In this document: piece after piece, positions 33,333 through 42,551 of the stretch
How positions within the stretch are numbered: position 1 is the stretch's first letter
Layout of the letters: each line of letters begins with the position of its first letter
NCBI GenBank assembly: GCA_965262365.1
Contig: OZ253541.1
Location: forward strand, 2,976,001-3,040,000
Reading direction: 5' to 3'
DNA: 64,000 nucleotides
Source: UBA6522 sp965262365
GTDB taxonomy: Bacteria > Pseudomonadota > Gammaproteobacteria > Steroidobacterales > Rariloculaceae
Program-made: the position numbers and the translations under genes
The notes under the pieces: generated by a model
Databases searched by the model: none
Told to the model about the DNA's origin: nothing
The model's input: the letters and a program-made list of their open reading frames with translations, nothing else

Positions 33333-35833
33333 GAGCAGCCAAACCCGGGAACTGCCGCGGACCTCGACTTCCGGCGCTTGTTGCGATTCTGATCATCAGC
33401 GGCTGCGACGGCCCGGGCACGCCGGTACCGCCGTCGGATGTGTCGCTGGTGCTACCCGCTTCCGCGGACATCGAGGAAGCCGCAGATCAAACCGTAACCG
33501 TTACCGTAAAGGCTGAACCGACGCCGCCAAGAAGCCTGCTGGTACCACTTGAGTATTCGGGGTCGGCCACGCGCGGCTACGACTACACCGCGAGCAAGGA
33601 TGTTGTCGTAGTCCCGGCCAACACCGCTTCGGTCGATGTAAGGATCGACGTGTACAGGGACTTCGATGCGGAGGAAGACGAAACCATTACTGTCAGCCTC
33701 GGTGAAATCGAGGGCAACGGCGAGCCCGGCGCAACGACTCAGGTCAAGCTGAACATCCTTGACGGGGGCGCGGCCGACATCGACAAGACTCCTGACATGC
33801 AGGGGCCGAGCACGGTTGTTTTCCCCAGCCACTTCGCGATTACCGAAGATTCGGTCGACTTCGGTGCTTTCGTGCTGAATGCCCCATCTGCAAGCCCCGA
33901 GCCCGCCCGCTTGTTCGTGGAATATTCGAGCGACCTGCACTTCGGTTTCGACGTTTATTCACTCGGCACCGTCGATATTCCTGCCTTCGATCCCAATCTT
34001 CAGGTCTTTCCGCAACCTCACCAGTTCAGTCTGCCGCTGAGCCGCCTGCTGCCCAATGAATCCTGGTTCATCAGGATGTACTTGAACGAGCCGCCGGAAC
34101 AAACAAGCATCAGCGAACCGTTCGGAAGCGTTTTCATGTTCACATTCGCGACGAATGCAGATGGAAGCGTCTCGACCCGTTGCGAGGCACCGGGCAGGGC
34201 CCCGGCGGCAATGGCAGGGGATCCCCTGTTCAGCCAACAGTGGCACCTCCAGAACACCGGGCAGTCGGGGTTCGCAGAAAATCCCGGGAGTCCGGGCGCC
34301 GATCTGCAAATGGCGGCTGCCATCGCTGAGGGTCGTGACGGCGATGGCGTGAGACTGGCGATTGTCGACACCGGCTTGGAAATATGCCACCCGGATCTGG
34401 CTGCAAACGTCGAAGAAGGCAAGTCATTCAACTTCGTCTTCGAAACCAGCGCCGGCGCGTTGCCGACCGATCCATTCAATCACGAAATTCTGGGGGATCA
34501 CGGTACCAGCGTCGCCGGCGTCGCCGCCGCAGTGGCCAACAACGGTCTGGGCGGCCGGGGCGTGGCGCCCGGCGTTGAGCTTCGCGGGTTCAATATCGGC
34601 GCATATTTTGCGGGCGATACCGATTTGCAGTTATTAAACAGCCTTGGGGCCAGCAGCAGCAATCCCGATTCCGCCAGCGCGCACATTTTCAACATGAGTT
34701 TTGGCATTGTCGTGCCGGCGCAAAATCCGGAGGACGACCTCGTCGGGCTCCTGAAAATGGGAACGAGCCAACTGCGATCCGGCCGCGGGGCGCTCTATGT
34801 CAAGGCGGCCGGAAACGCATTCGGATTCTGCGAGGGCGCGCACCCGCTCAATCTGGAAGTAGGTTGCGTCAGCAGCAACGCGGACCCCGACCAGAATCTT
34901 CCGTACATGATCACTATCGGCGCGTTCAACGCCGACGACGTCAAGTCCTCCTACTCGAGCGCCGGTGCGAATTTATGGGTTGTGGCGCCTGGCGGCGAAG
35001 ACGGAGAGGAGCATCCCGCGATGATCACCACCGACCAGATCGGTGTCGATGTCGGTTTCAGCCAACTGGGTATGGGCGCCCTGATCGACGGACACCCCCT
35101 GAACACCGAAGGTGACTACATCAGTGCGTTCGGAGGCACCTCCTCCGCCGCACCCGCGACCGCCGGAGCGATCGCTATCGTGCTCGGAGTCAACCCGGAT
35201 CTGACCTGGAGGGATGTGAAACACATCCTGGCGGCGTCGGCGCGCAGGATCGACCCGCAAAGCAAGCCGGTTCGTGCCGCGTTCAACGGTACGCCCTATA
35301 TTCTCCAGCACCCGTGGGTGACCAATGGGGCCGGGTACTCCTTTCACAATTGGTACGGCTTCGGCGCCGTGGCGGTGGACGCCGCCGTTGCCATGGCGCA
35401 AACCCATACGCCCGACAGTCTGGGCGAATTCGTCCAATCGGCGTGGATCGGCGCAGCCGATATCGAGTACGCATCCCTGGCCATTCCCGACAATGACGGC
35501 GCGGGCGTGACGCACTCGCTGGACGTGATCGATCTGCCCGGTACGGCCAACATCGAAGCCGTGGTCCTCGAGGTCCGGGTCGATCACAGCGACGGCTTTG
35601 ATCTGGGCGTCGAATTGACCTCACCCGCCGGCACGGTAAGCGTCCTGAATACGCCATTCAATGCAATTCTTGCCGGGTATCCCGGGTTGCGTGACTGGCA
35701 GTTGATGAGCAATGCCTTCTACGGCGAGTCGCCCAACGGCACCTGGACTATCCGGGTCGTCGACCTGGTGGAGAACGACGTCGGTCGATTGAGTTCGTGG
35801 CGGTTGCGGTTCTACTACGGAGACCATCCCTGA
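33326..35833 (+). CDS. Kexin-like S8 serine protease lipoprotein with Calx-beta and P domains
   Basis: An 835-residue lipoprotein: signal peptide with lipobox ISGC (Cys27), a Calx-beta-like domain (about 35-150: VTVTVKAEP, YDYTASKDVVVVPAN, EDETITVSL), and a spacer. The catalytic S8 domain follows, with D348 (AIVDTG), H392 (GDHGTSVAG) and S606 (GGTSSAAP). A C-terminal P (proprotein convertase) domain, TANIEAVVLEVRVDH to GTWTIRVVDLVEND, closes the protein. The domain order catalytic-P is that of kexin/furin-like bacterial enzymes. It is anchored in the outer envelope and may process surface proteins. Start is GTG 33326, inside the previous gene. Confidence 0.85.
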   Translation: MVGAAKPGNCRGPRLPALVAILIISGCDGPGTPVPPSDVSLVLPASADIEEAADQTVTVTVKAEPTPPRSLLVPLEYSGSATRGYDYTASKDVVVVPANTASVDVRIDVYRDFDAEEDETITVSLGEIEGNGEPGATTQVKLNILDGGAADIDKTPDMQGPSTVVFPSHFAITEDSVDFGAFVLNAPSASPEPARLFVEYSSDLHFGFDVYSLGTVDIPAFDPNLQVFPQPHQFSLPLSRLLPNESWFIRMYLNEPPEQTSISEPFGSVFMFTFATNADGSVSTRCEAPGRAPAAMAGDPLFSQQWHLQNTGQSGFAENPGSPGADLQMAAAIAEGRDGDGVRLAIVDTGLEICHPDLAANVEEGKSFNFVFETSAGALPTDPFNHEILGDHGTSVAGVAAAVANNGLGGRGVAPGVELRGFNIGAYFAGDTDLQLLNSLGASSSNPDSASAHIFNMSFGIVVPAQNPEDDLVGLLKMGTSQLRSGRGALYVKAAGNAFGFCEGAHPLNLEVGCVSSNADPDQNLPYMITIGAFNADDVKSSYSSAGANLWVVAPGGEDGEEHPAMITTDQIGVDVGFSQLGMGALIDGHPLNTEGDYISAFGGTSSAAPATAGAIAIVLGVNPDLTWRDVKHILAASARRIDPQSKPVRAAFNGTPYILQHPWVTNGAGYSFHNWYGFGAVAVDAAVAMAQTHTPDSLGEFVQSAWIGAADIEYASLAIPDNDGAGVTHSLDVIDLPGTANIEAVVLEVRVDHSDGFDLGVELTSPAGTVSVLNTPFNAILAGYPGLRDWQLMSNAFYGESPNGTWTIRVVDLVENDVGRLSSWRLRFYYGDHP

Positions 35834-35900
35834 CCGCCTGTCCGGTCGGCAATTGGCTCTTGAGGCTCTTGGGGCTCGTGCGCCATCACGATGTTTAGAG

Positions 35901-36722
35901 CTAACCCGACGAACGCTTCCTCAGCCACGCCACCGCCCACAGCAGGCACAGGGCAAAGACAATCAGGAATGCGGCTACCGCAAGAATCGCCGGGCTGATG
36001 TTTTCGCGAATGCCGGCCCACATCTGCCTGGGAATCGTGCGCTGCCCGACGCCGGCCAGGAACAGCACCACCACCACTTCGTCGAACGAGGTAGCGAACG
36101 CGAACAACGCCCCTGAAACAACGCCGGGGGCGATCAACGGCAACTGTACGCTGCGGAAGGCGCGCACGGGCCCGGCTCCCAGCGAGGCCGCAGCGCGCGT
36201 CAGATCGCGGTTGTAGCCGGCCAGGGTTGCGGTCACCGTGATCACCACGAAGGGCGTGCCGAGCACCGCGTGCGCCAGAATCAACCCCAGGTGCGTCTGC
36301 CCCAGGCCAAGTCGCGTGTAGAAGAAAAACATCCCCGCCGCGGCGATGATCACGGGCGTTACCAGTGGCGATATGAGGAACCCCATCACCAACCGCCGTG
36401 CGGGCATATGCGGGCTGGACAGCCCGAGTGCCGCCAGGGTGCCCAGCACCGTTGCCAGCGCGGTCGCGGCCGTACCGATGATGATGCTGTTCGCCAGGGC
36501 GCTGCTCCAGGACTCGTCGGTCACCACCTCCCGGTACCAGCGCATCGACCAGGCCTCGGGGTCGAATCGAAGCATGCCCTCGGTGAACGTGAAATACGGT
36601 TCGGCGTTGAAACTCAGCGGCAGGATCACCAGGATCGGCGCGATAAGAAAGACCAGCACGCCTGCACAGTAGCCCAGGTAGACCACCCGCCCGATCCGTT
36701 CGATTCTGCCTGCAGCCTGCAT
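35901..36722 (-). CDS. potC: ABC transporter permease, PotC-like
   Basis: A 273-residue inner-membrane permease with six hydrophobic segments and the EAA loop AAASLGAGPVRAFRSVQLPL IAPG. Sequence style (GVLVFLIAPILVILPLSFNA, then RWYREVVTD) matches the PotC/YdcV group of spermidine/putrescine-type transporters. It is the last gene of a minus-strand potA-potB-potC set with 1 base between permeases. No periplasmic binding protein is encoded alongside. Confidence 0.85.
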   Translation of the reverse strand: MQAAGRIERIGRVVYLGYCAGVLVFLIAPILVILPLSFNAEPYFTFTEGMLRFDPEAWSMRWYREVVTDESWSSALANSIIIGTAATALATVLGTLAALGLSSPHMPARRLVMGFLISPLVTPVIIAAAGMFFFYTRLGLGQTHLGLILAHAVLGTPFVVITVTATLAGYNRDLTRAAASLGAGPVRAFRSVQLPLIAPGVVSGALFAFATSFDEVVVVLFLAGVGQRTIPRQMWAGIRENISPAILAVAAFLIVFALCLLWAVAWLRKRSSG

Positions 36723-36723
36723 T

Positions 36724-37926
36724 TCAGGTCACGCCGAGGCGCTCGCTGCCGGCGATGCGGTCGTAGAGAATGTACAGGCCGGTCACGCAGACCAGGATGA
36801 TCCCGCCGAGCGCCGACGCCAGGCCCCAGTTCAGCGACGTCTGCATATGGTAGGCCACCATGTTGGAGATCAACTGGCCGGTGCTTCCCCCTACCAGGGC
36901 CGGAGTGATGTAGTAGCCGATTGCAAGTATGAATACCAGCAGACATCCGGCCCCGACCCCCGGTAGCGACTGCGGCCAGTAGACGCGCCGAAACGCCTGC
37001 GTGGCACCGGCGCCGAGGGAGGCGGCGGCGCTCATGTGCGATCGCGGGATGGTGCGCATGACCGAGTACAGCGGCAAGACCATGAACGGCAGCAGCACAT
37101 GGGACATGGCCACGAACGTCCCGGTCATGTTGTAGATCAGGGCCAGCCGCGCATCGTCGGCAACAATTCCGACTGCGACCAGCAGGTCGTTGACGACGCC
37201 CTGGTTCTGAAGCAGCACGATCCAGGACGTCGTGCGCACGAGCAGCGATGTCCAGAACGGCACCAGTACCAGCGCCAGCAGGATACCGCTGCGCCGGGGC
37301 GGCGAGTTCGCGATCAGATGTGCCAGGGGATAGCCGAGCAGGAGGCACAACAGGGTCACGCCCAGGCTCACCACAAGGGTGCGGGCGAAAAGCGGGACGT
37401 AGATTCGCCGATCCGGCACCTGTCGCACCACGGAGCCGTCGGGCAGGCGGGTCAGGTCCACCGCTGCCAGATAGTGTCTCGCGGTGAAACGCTCGCCCGC
37501 CGTGCGCAGCGCATGCCAGGTTTCGATCTCTTCCCAGGCCTCATTGATCTCCGTCAGCGTATCGCGCCAGGAGTCCCCGGAAGCGTCCCCCAACCGGCGC
37601 CCCGTAACGACCAGTACGCTGCGTAGTCCGCCCTGGACGCGATTGACCCGGCCCGCGACCTGGCCGACGGTCCGCTCCTGCTGCAATATGGCCAGTTCCC
37701 GGGCCGCAGCCTCGAACGCCGGTTCTTCCGGCACGCTCATGCCATCCCAGTCATCCAGCAGGGCCAGCGTTTCCGGCATCGCGTCGGCGACCACCGGGTC
37801 ATGGACGCTGCGCACCAGCATCGAAACCAGCGGTGCGACGAACATGACGCCGACGAACGCCACCAGCGGCAGCGCCAATCCCGCTGCGCGAAGTCGCGAC
37901 CGCGTTTCGGCTGCGCTACGAATCAT
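36724..37926 (-). CDS. potB: ABC transporter permease, PotB-like, with large periplasmic insert
   Basis: A 400-residue permease. TM1 (LRAAGLALPLVAFVGVMFVA) is followed by about 140 mostly soluble residues (VHDPVVADAMPETLALLDDW to VRQVPDRRIYVPLF), then the usual five-helix core with the EAA loop AAASLGAGATQAFRRVYWPQ. The large insert after TM1 occurs in one PotB-like subgroup of iron/polyamine-type permeases. The ATG at 37926 overlaps the end of the ATPase gene; ATG 37941 is an alternative. It forms the channel with the PotC-like protein. Confidence 0.85.
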   Translation of the reverse strand: MIRSAAETRSRLRAAGLALPLVAFVGVMFVAPLVSMLVRSVHDPVVADAMPETLALLDDWDGMSVPEEPAFEAAARELAILQQERTVGQVAGRVNRVQGGLRSVLVVTGRRLGDASGDSWRDTLTEINEAWEEIETWHALRTAGERFTARHYLAAVDLTRLPDGSVVRQVPDRRIYVPLFARTLVVSLGVTLLCLLLGYPLAHLIANSPPRRSGILLALVLVPFWTSLLVRTTSWIVLLQNQGVVNDLLVAVGIVADDARLALIYNMTGTFVAMSHVLLPFMVLPLYSVMRTIPRSHMSAAASLGAGATQAFRRVYWPQSLPGVGAGCLLVFILAIGYYITPALVGGSTGQLISNMVAYHMQTSLNWGLASALGGIILVCVTGLYILYDRIAGSERLGVT

Positions 37927-39037
37927 CGCCGTCGTCCGCATCCAGCACACGACAGTCGGTCGGCGTCCAGCCGATGCAAACCACATCGCCCTCAAGCACG
38001 GCGCCGTGCCCGACCATGTTCGGAATCTTGGCGATAAAGTCCTTCCGGCCGCACGCTTCCACGCGGATTCGCAGGTGATCGCCGACAAAGGTGATGTCCA
38101 GGATTCGCGCCTCGAATTCGTTGCTGTACAAACCCGGCCGCGGGTCTACCGCGACCCGCTCGGGGCGTATCGACAACGTCGTGGCGTCGCCGGGACCACA
38201 GGGCGCAACGCGAATGGCCCTCACGATATGGTCGCCCACCTGGACTCGGCAGATGTCCTTGTCGATCGACAGCACGCGCCCGTGCAGGCGATTGTTCTCG
38301 CCGATGAATCGCGCCACGAAGGACCGTTCCGGCTCCTCGTAGAGCGACTCGGGCGGTGCAACCTGCTCGATCCGACCGTCGCGCAGCACCGCGACGCGGT
38401 CCGACATGACCATCGCCTCCTGCTGATCGTGGGTCACGTAGACGATGGTCACGCCGAGGGTCCGATGGATGCGGCGAATCTCGTACTGCATCTCCTCGCG
38501 CAGGTGCCGGTCGAGTGCGCCCAGCGGTTCGTCCATGAGCACCAGGTCGGGTTCGAATACCAGCGCCCGGGCGATGGCCACGCGCTGTTGCTATCCACCG
38601 GAAAGCTGGTTCGGACGCCGTTCCTCAAAGCCTTCCAGCCGGACCAACTGCAGCGTGCGCTGCACGCGGTCGCGGGTTTCGTCGCTGGACATCCCGCGAA
38701 CGTCCAGGGGAAAGGCGAGATTTTCCGCAACCGTCATGTGCGGAAACAGCGCATAGTCCTGGAAAACCATGCCGATCCCCCGCTTGCGGGGCGGCAACGA
38801 ATGCACGGAGCGGCCTGCGATGCGAATCGCGCCCGTCGTAGGCACCTCGAACCCGGCGAGCATCATCAGGCAGGTGGTCTTGCCGGAACCGGACGGCCCG
38901 AGCAGGCTGAGAAACTCGCCCCGGCGCACCGTCAGGCTGAAGTCCTGCACGGCCATGACGCGGCCATCGTAGCTCTTGCCGATATTCTCGAATTCGATGT
39001 GGGGTTCGTCGCTCGACGGACGTCTTGCCGTTGCCAT
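37916..39037 (-). pseudogene. potA: PotA-like ABC transporter ATPase interrupted by in-frame TAG
   Basis: Ignoring one stop, the 373-codon frame is a full PotA: Walker A GPSGSGKTT, Q-loop FQDYALFPHMTV, Walker B LVLMDEPLGALD, H-loop VTHDQQEAM, and a C-terminal TOBE-type regulatory domain. The stop is a TAG at 38593-38591 exactly in the signature: QLSGG-stop-QQRVAIARAL, where relatives have LSGGQQQRVA. One C to T change (CAG to TAG) explains it. The flanking coding sequence is otherwise intact on both sides, so the lesion is recent, a sequencing error, or read through. ATG 39037 has GGGAG 7 bases upstream. Confidence 0.85.
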
Positions 39038-39083
39038 GGGGTATCTCCCGATTCCCACAAACCGGAAACACGGCCGATGTCGA

Positions 39084-40382
39084 TCAGCGCTGATCGACCG
39101 GCACGTAGTCCCGTTGGACCGGTCCGATATAGAGCTGCCTCGGTCGGCCGATCCGCGACTCCGGATCGCGCACCATCTCGCGCCAGTGCGCCACCCAGCC
39201 CACCGTTCGGGCGATGGCGAACATCACGGTGAACATCGACTTCGGGATCCCAAGCGCCTTGTAGATGATCCCCGAATAGAAATCCACGTTGGGATAGAGG
39301 TTCTTCTCGATGAAGTACTCGTCCCTGAGTGCGATCTGCTCCAGTTCCTGCGCCAGTTCGAATAGCGGTCCGTCCTGACTGGCGTCGAGCTGTTCCAAAA
39401 GCCGGTGACACATTTTTCGGATAATGGCCGCGCGCGGATCGTAGTTCTTGTAGACACGATGCCCGAAGCCCATGAGCCGGAACGGATCGTTCCGGTCCTT
39501 GGCCCGATCGACGAACGGCTTGATACAGCCCGTATCGCCAATCTCCTCCAGCATGTTGATTACCGCTTCATTGGCGCCGCCATGAGCCGGTCCCCAAAGC
39601 GCGGAAATTCCCGCCGAGATCGCCGAATAGGGATTGGTACCCGAGCTTCCCGCGAACCTGACCGTGGATGTGCTGCAATTTTGTTCGTGATCGGCATGCA
39701 GAATGAACAGCAAGTCCAGGGCTTGCGCCGCCACCGGATCGATATCGTACTGGGCGGGCGGCACCGAAAAGAACATGTGCAGCAGATTGCTGCAATAGTC
39801 CAGACTGTTCTTCGGATAAACGAAGGGCTGCCCTAAAGAATGCTTGTAAGCTGCCGCGGCGATGGTCGGAATCTTGGCGATGATCCGGTGCGCGAAAATA
39901 TCGCGGTGCCTGGCATCCTGAATGTCCATGCTGTCGTGGTAAAACGCCGACATGCAGGCGACGACGCCCGAAACCATCGCCATCGGGTGAGCGTCGTGAT
40001 GAAAGCCGTTGAAGAACCGCAGGAACGACTCGTTGAGCATCGTATGGGTGCGGATGGCCATGTCGAACTCTGCCAGCTCATCGGAGTTTGGCAGTTCGCC
40101 GTATAGCAGCAGGTACGCAACCTCGATGAAACTCGACTGCTCGGCGAGTTGTTCGATGGGATAACCGCGGTAGTGCAGGATCCCCTGCTCGCCGTCGATG
40201 AAGGTAATGGTGCTGGAGCAGGAAGCGGTGGCGCCGAAGCCCGGGTCGTAGGTGAATACGCCGTGATTCTTGTAAAGCTGCGAGATCTCAAGAACATTCG
40301 GTCCGGCGGTACCGGAGCGCTTTCGCAACTCCATTTCCGCGCCGGAACTGGCTTCACCCAGACTGTAGCGCCTTTCGCCCAT
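39084..40382 (-). CDS. gltA: Citrate synthase (type II)
   Basis: A 432-residue hexameric-type citrate synthase, the entry enzyme of the TCA cycle (oxaloacetate plus acetyl-CoA to citrate). Diagnostic blocks are GILHYRGYPIEQLAEQSSFI, ILHADHEQNCSTSTVR with the catalytic His, ALWGPAHGGANEAV, GFGHRVYKNYDPRA with the second His, and DFYSGIIYKALGIP containing the catalytic Asp. I chose ATG 40382; GTG 40391 with AGGGA upstream would add three residues. Confidence 0.97.
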   Translation of the reverse strand: MGERRYSLGEASSGAEMELRKRSGTAGPNVLEISQLYKNHGVFTYDPGFGATASCSSTITFIDGEQGILHYRGYPIEQLAEQSSFIEVAYLLLYGELPNSDELAEFDMAIRTHTMLNESFLRFFNGFHHDAHPMAMVSGVVACMSAFYHDSMDIQDARHRDIFAHRIIAKIPTIAAAAYKHSLGQPFVYPKNSLDYCSNLLHMFFSVPPAQYDIDPVAAQALDLLFILHADHEQNCSTSTVRFAGSSGTNPYSAISAGISALWGPAHGGANEAVINMLEEIGDTGCIKPFVDRAKDRNDPFRLMGFGHRVYKNYDPRAAIIRKMCHRLLEQLDASQDGPLFELAQELEQIALRDEYFIEKNLYPNVDFYSGIIYKALGIPKSMFTVMFAIARTVGWVAHWREMVRDPESRIGRPRQLYIGPVQRDYVPVDQR

Positions 40383-40496
40383 ACGTCGCACCTGTTCCCT
40401 CGGAATTTTTTGACCGTCCTCGGCCGGATGGGCCTTGGTCGCGGCGTATGCGCTTCACACCGGCGAGAAAGCCGTCAAGCGCATAAGACCCTTAAA

Positions 40497-40505
40497 AGTA
40501 TAGCA
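40497..40505 (-). promoter_or_regulatory. Extended -10 promoter element upstream of gltA
   Basis: On the minus strand the sequence reads TGCTATACT, an extended -10 box (TGnTATAnT), about 115 bases before the gltA start. No good -35 hexamer is seen, which is compatible with an extended -10 promoter. It is the best candidate for the gltA promoter in this interval. Confidence 0.4.
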
Positions 40506-40550
40506 GGCTACGGGCCCCCAAGGGGCTGAATTAGCGTGAACTTTGGTTAA

Positions 40551-40775
40551 TTATTGTCGCTCGCGCGCAACAGACGAGCGGCTGTAGCGTCGGCGGAACT
40601 TGTCCACGCGCCCACCGGTGTCGACGATTTTCTGTGTTCCGGTATAGAAAGGATGGCACGCGGAACAGATTTCCACACGCAGATCCTTGCCCAGCGTGGA
40701 CCGGGTAGCGAACTCGTTCCCGCAACCGCAGGTCACCTTGATGTCGGCGTACGCCGGGTGGATGTCGGCTCTCAT
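40551..40775 (-). CDS. rpmE: 50S ribosomal protein L31 (zinc-binding type)
   Basis: A 74-residue L31 starting MRADIHPAYADIKVTCGCGN, with the zinc ligands CGCG and CSACHPFYTG that define the C+ form of the protein. The C-terminal FRRRYSRSS tail is normal. I chose ATG 40775 because family members begin MK/MR-xDIHP. The zinc-binding form suggests that a cysteine-free paralogue might exist elsewhere for zinc limitation. Confidence 0.96.
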   Translation of the reverse strand: MRADIHPAYADIKVTCGCGNEFATRSTLGKDLRVEICSACHPFYTGTQKIVDTGGRVDKFRRRYSRSSVARERQ

Positions 40776-40845
40776 GATCGGACGGTCAAGTGGAGAGGCG
40801 CGAGAGCATACTGCCCTCAATGCCGCATGACAAGCCGAACCCGGA

Positions 40846-41457
40846 TCAGCCGGCGTTCGCTTGCCCACGGAGCGCCCGTTCGATCTGTGCCAGCGCCCGG
40901 CCCCGATGGCTTGTCCGGTTCTTTACCTCAGCCGACAGTTCGGCCGCAGTGGCACCCAGCCGCGGGTCGAAAAACACCGGATCGTAACCGAATCCCGACT
41001 CGCCCCGAGGTTCCTGCACGATGCTCCCGTGCCACTCGCCCGCGCCTATCAGCGGCATCGGGTCGTCCCAGCGCGTCAACGCAACCACGACGCAGCAAAA
41101 CCGGGCACTGCGCCGGGGCTCCGGCACGCCTTCCAGCAGGCGAAGCAGCTTGGCGATGTTCTCGCTCGCCCCGCCGCCGCCGAATCGCGCCGACCGCACG
41201 CCGGGCTCGCCCTCGAGCGCGTCCACGACCAGGCCGGAATCGTCCGCAATCGCCGCAAGCCCCGTGCCGGCTGCCGCGTGGCGCGCCTTCAGGAGCGCGT
41301 TTTCCACGAAGCTCTGGCCAGTTTCTTCGGGAGACGACAGACTGAACTCCCCGCGCGAGACCAGCACAATGCCCGATGGCTCAAGCAACGCCTGAAATTC
41401 CGCAAGTTTGCCCTTGTTGCCGCTGGCGAGAACCCAGCGGTTCGGCGATCCCGTCAC
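40846..41457 (-). CDS. rdgB: XTP/dITP diphosphatase (RdgB/HAM1)
   Basis: A 203-residue pyrophosphatase that clears dITP, XTP and dXTP from the nucleotide pool. Family blocks are VLASGNKGKLAEFQALL, ETGQSFVENALLKARHAA, IADDSGLVVDALEGEPGVRS and GFGYDPVFFDP. GTG 41457 is the start; it lies inside a 17-base tandem duplication. It is downstream of rph on the same strand, a common pairing. Confidence 0.96.
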   Translation of the reverse strand: MTGSPNRWVLASGNKGKLAEFQALLEPSGIVLVSRGEFSLSSPEETGQSFVENALLKARHAAAGTGLAAIADDSGLVVDALEGEPGVRSARFGGGGASENIAKLLRLLEGVPEPRRSARFCCVVVALTRWDDPMPLIGAGEWHGSIVQEPRGESGFGYDPVFFDPRLGATAAELSAEVKNRTSHRGRALAQIERALRGQANAG

Positions 41458-41481
41458 TTCGGTGGTCCCGTCACTTCGGTG
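41448..41481. repeat. 17-bp tandem duplication at rdgB start
   Basis: The word TCCCGTCACTTCGGTG (preceded by A or G) occurs twice head to tail at 41448-41464 and 41465-41481. It covers the GTG start of rdgB and duplicates it, placing a second GTG-ACG-GGA 17 bases upstream, out of frame. Probably a slippage event. Confidence 0.7.
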
Positions 41482-41487
41482 ATCCCG

Positions 41488-42222
41488 TTACCGTGCCAGG
41501 ATCCCGGATTGCGCCTCGAGCAACTGCCGGATTCCCTGCACGGCCAGGTCCAGCAAGCGGTCCAGTTCGCCTCGCTGGAAAGCATGACCTTCGGCAGTTC
41601 CCTGCAGTTCGACAAATCCGCCCGCCTCGTTCATCACCACGTTCATGTCGGTTTCGGCTTCGGCATCCTCGGCATAGTCCAGATCCAGCACCGGCTCACC
41701 CCGGTAAATGCCCACTGAAACGGCCGCAATCTGACCATGAATCGGGTTTTTTCTCAGCTTGCCCGTTCGCATCAGGTTCTGCACCGCAAGCGCGAGCGCA
41801 ACGTAGCCGCCGGTGATGGCGGCGGTGCGGGTTCCTCCATCGGCCTGCAGAACATCGCAGTCAATGGTGATGGTCCGCTCGCCCAACGCGGACCGGTCGA
41901 CGACGGCTCTCAGGCTGCGGCCGATGAGCCGCTGGATCTCCACCGTTCGGCCGGCCTGTTTGCCGCGAACGGCTTCCCGGAAGTTGCGGGTATGGGTCGC
42001 GCGCGGCAACATGCCGTACTCGGCTGTTACCCACCCCTCGTTGCGTCCCTTGAGAAACGGTGGAACGCGTTTCTCCACGCTCGCCGTGACCAGCACCCTC
42101 GTGCCGCCGAACTCCGCCAGCACGGAGCCCTCCGCATGGACCACGAAGCCAGGAACCAATCGCGCCGCGCGCATTTCGTCGGGCTTGCGCCCGCTAGGCC
42201 TGAGCGGCGATTCATCATTCAT
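41488..42222 (-). CDS. rph: Ribonuclease PH
   Basis: A 244-residue phosphorolytic exoribonuclease that trims tRNA 3' ends. It shows RPSGRKPDEMR at the start, GWVTAEYGMLPRATHTRN, GRTVEIQRLIGRSLRAVVD, TITIDCDVLQADGGTRTAAI and YAEDAEAETDMNVVM. ATG 42222 has GAGG about 8 bases upstream and matches family starts. The gene faces away from yicC, the usual arrangement, although two secreted-protein genes are inserted between them here. Confidence 0.97.
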   Translation of the reverse strand: MNDESPLRPSGRKPDEMRAARLVPGFVVHAEGSVLAEFGGTRVLVTASVEKRVPPFLKGRNEGWVTAEYGMLPRATHTRNFREAVRGKQAGRTVEIQRLIGRSLRAVVDRSALGERTITIDCDVLQADGGTRTAAITGGYVALALAVQNLMRTGKLRKNPIHGQIAAVSVGIYRGEPVLDLDYAEDAEAETDMNVVMNEAGGFVELQGTAEGHAFQRGELDRLLDLAVQGIRQLLEAQSGILAR

Positions 42223-42551
42223 TGACGTACCTCGCATGTGTGGGGGGCGTATCCTAACCCGCAAGTCGCACAATGGGCGTTTGGGGGTCTCCCTTGCAAG
42301 CGTCGTGAGAGACAAAGCGCGATGATCCGCCTGCACGCGACGATGAGCTCGGTCACCGGCCAGACCTACGTGCTCGATGTTAAAATACTGGCGCCGGTCC
42401 ACAGCCAGGTCATGAGGCACGAAGAAACGCTCCAGTACCTGGCGCCCGGCCGCCTCCGTGTTCAGCAGCGCTGCGCCGAGCATGAGGCGCGAGGCGAGTT
42501 TCTGCCGCGCGGCGAGGTATCGTCGACTCGACAGCCTTGAAGGACCGAATC
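42223..42551. other. Divergent intergenic region, no supported gene
   Basis: This lies between rph (minus) and the DUF6152 gene (plus). A frame starting MIRLHATMSSVTGQTY (42322) runs to 42540 but has no recognisable family and a composition mirroring its complement, so I do not call it. Promoters for both flanking genes are expected here. Confidence 0.4.

Noticed and set aside
24748..38600. Possible reassignment of TAG as a sense codon
   Set aside because: The in-frame TAGs in the integrase relic and potA replace different residues (Trp and Gln), and several intact genes (mrcA, spoT, ubiA, potA itself) end in TAG at the expected family length.
37484..39232. A 582-codon plus-strand frame
   Set aside because: It mirrors the potA/potB genes, where all recognisable motifs lie on the minus strand; long antisense frames are expected at this GC content.
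42322..42540. Plus-strand frame MIRLHATMSSVTGQTY upstream of the DUF6152 gene
   Set aside because: No family resemblance and no good ribosome binding site; an overlapping minus-strand frame looks equally (un)likely.
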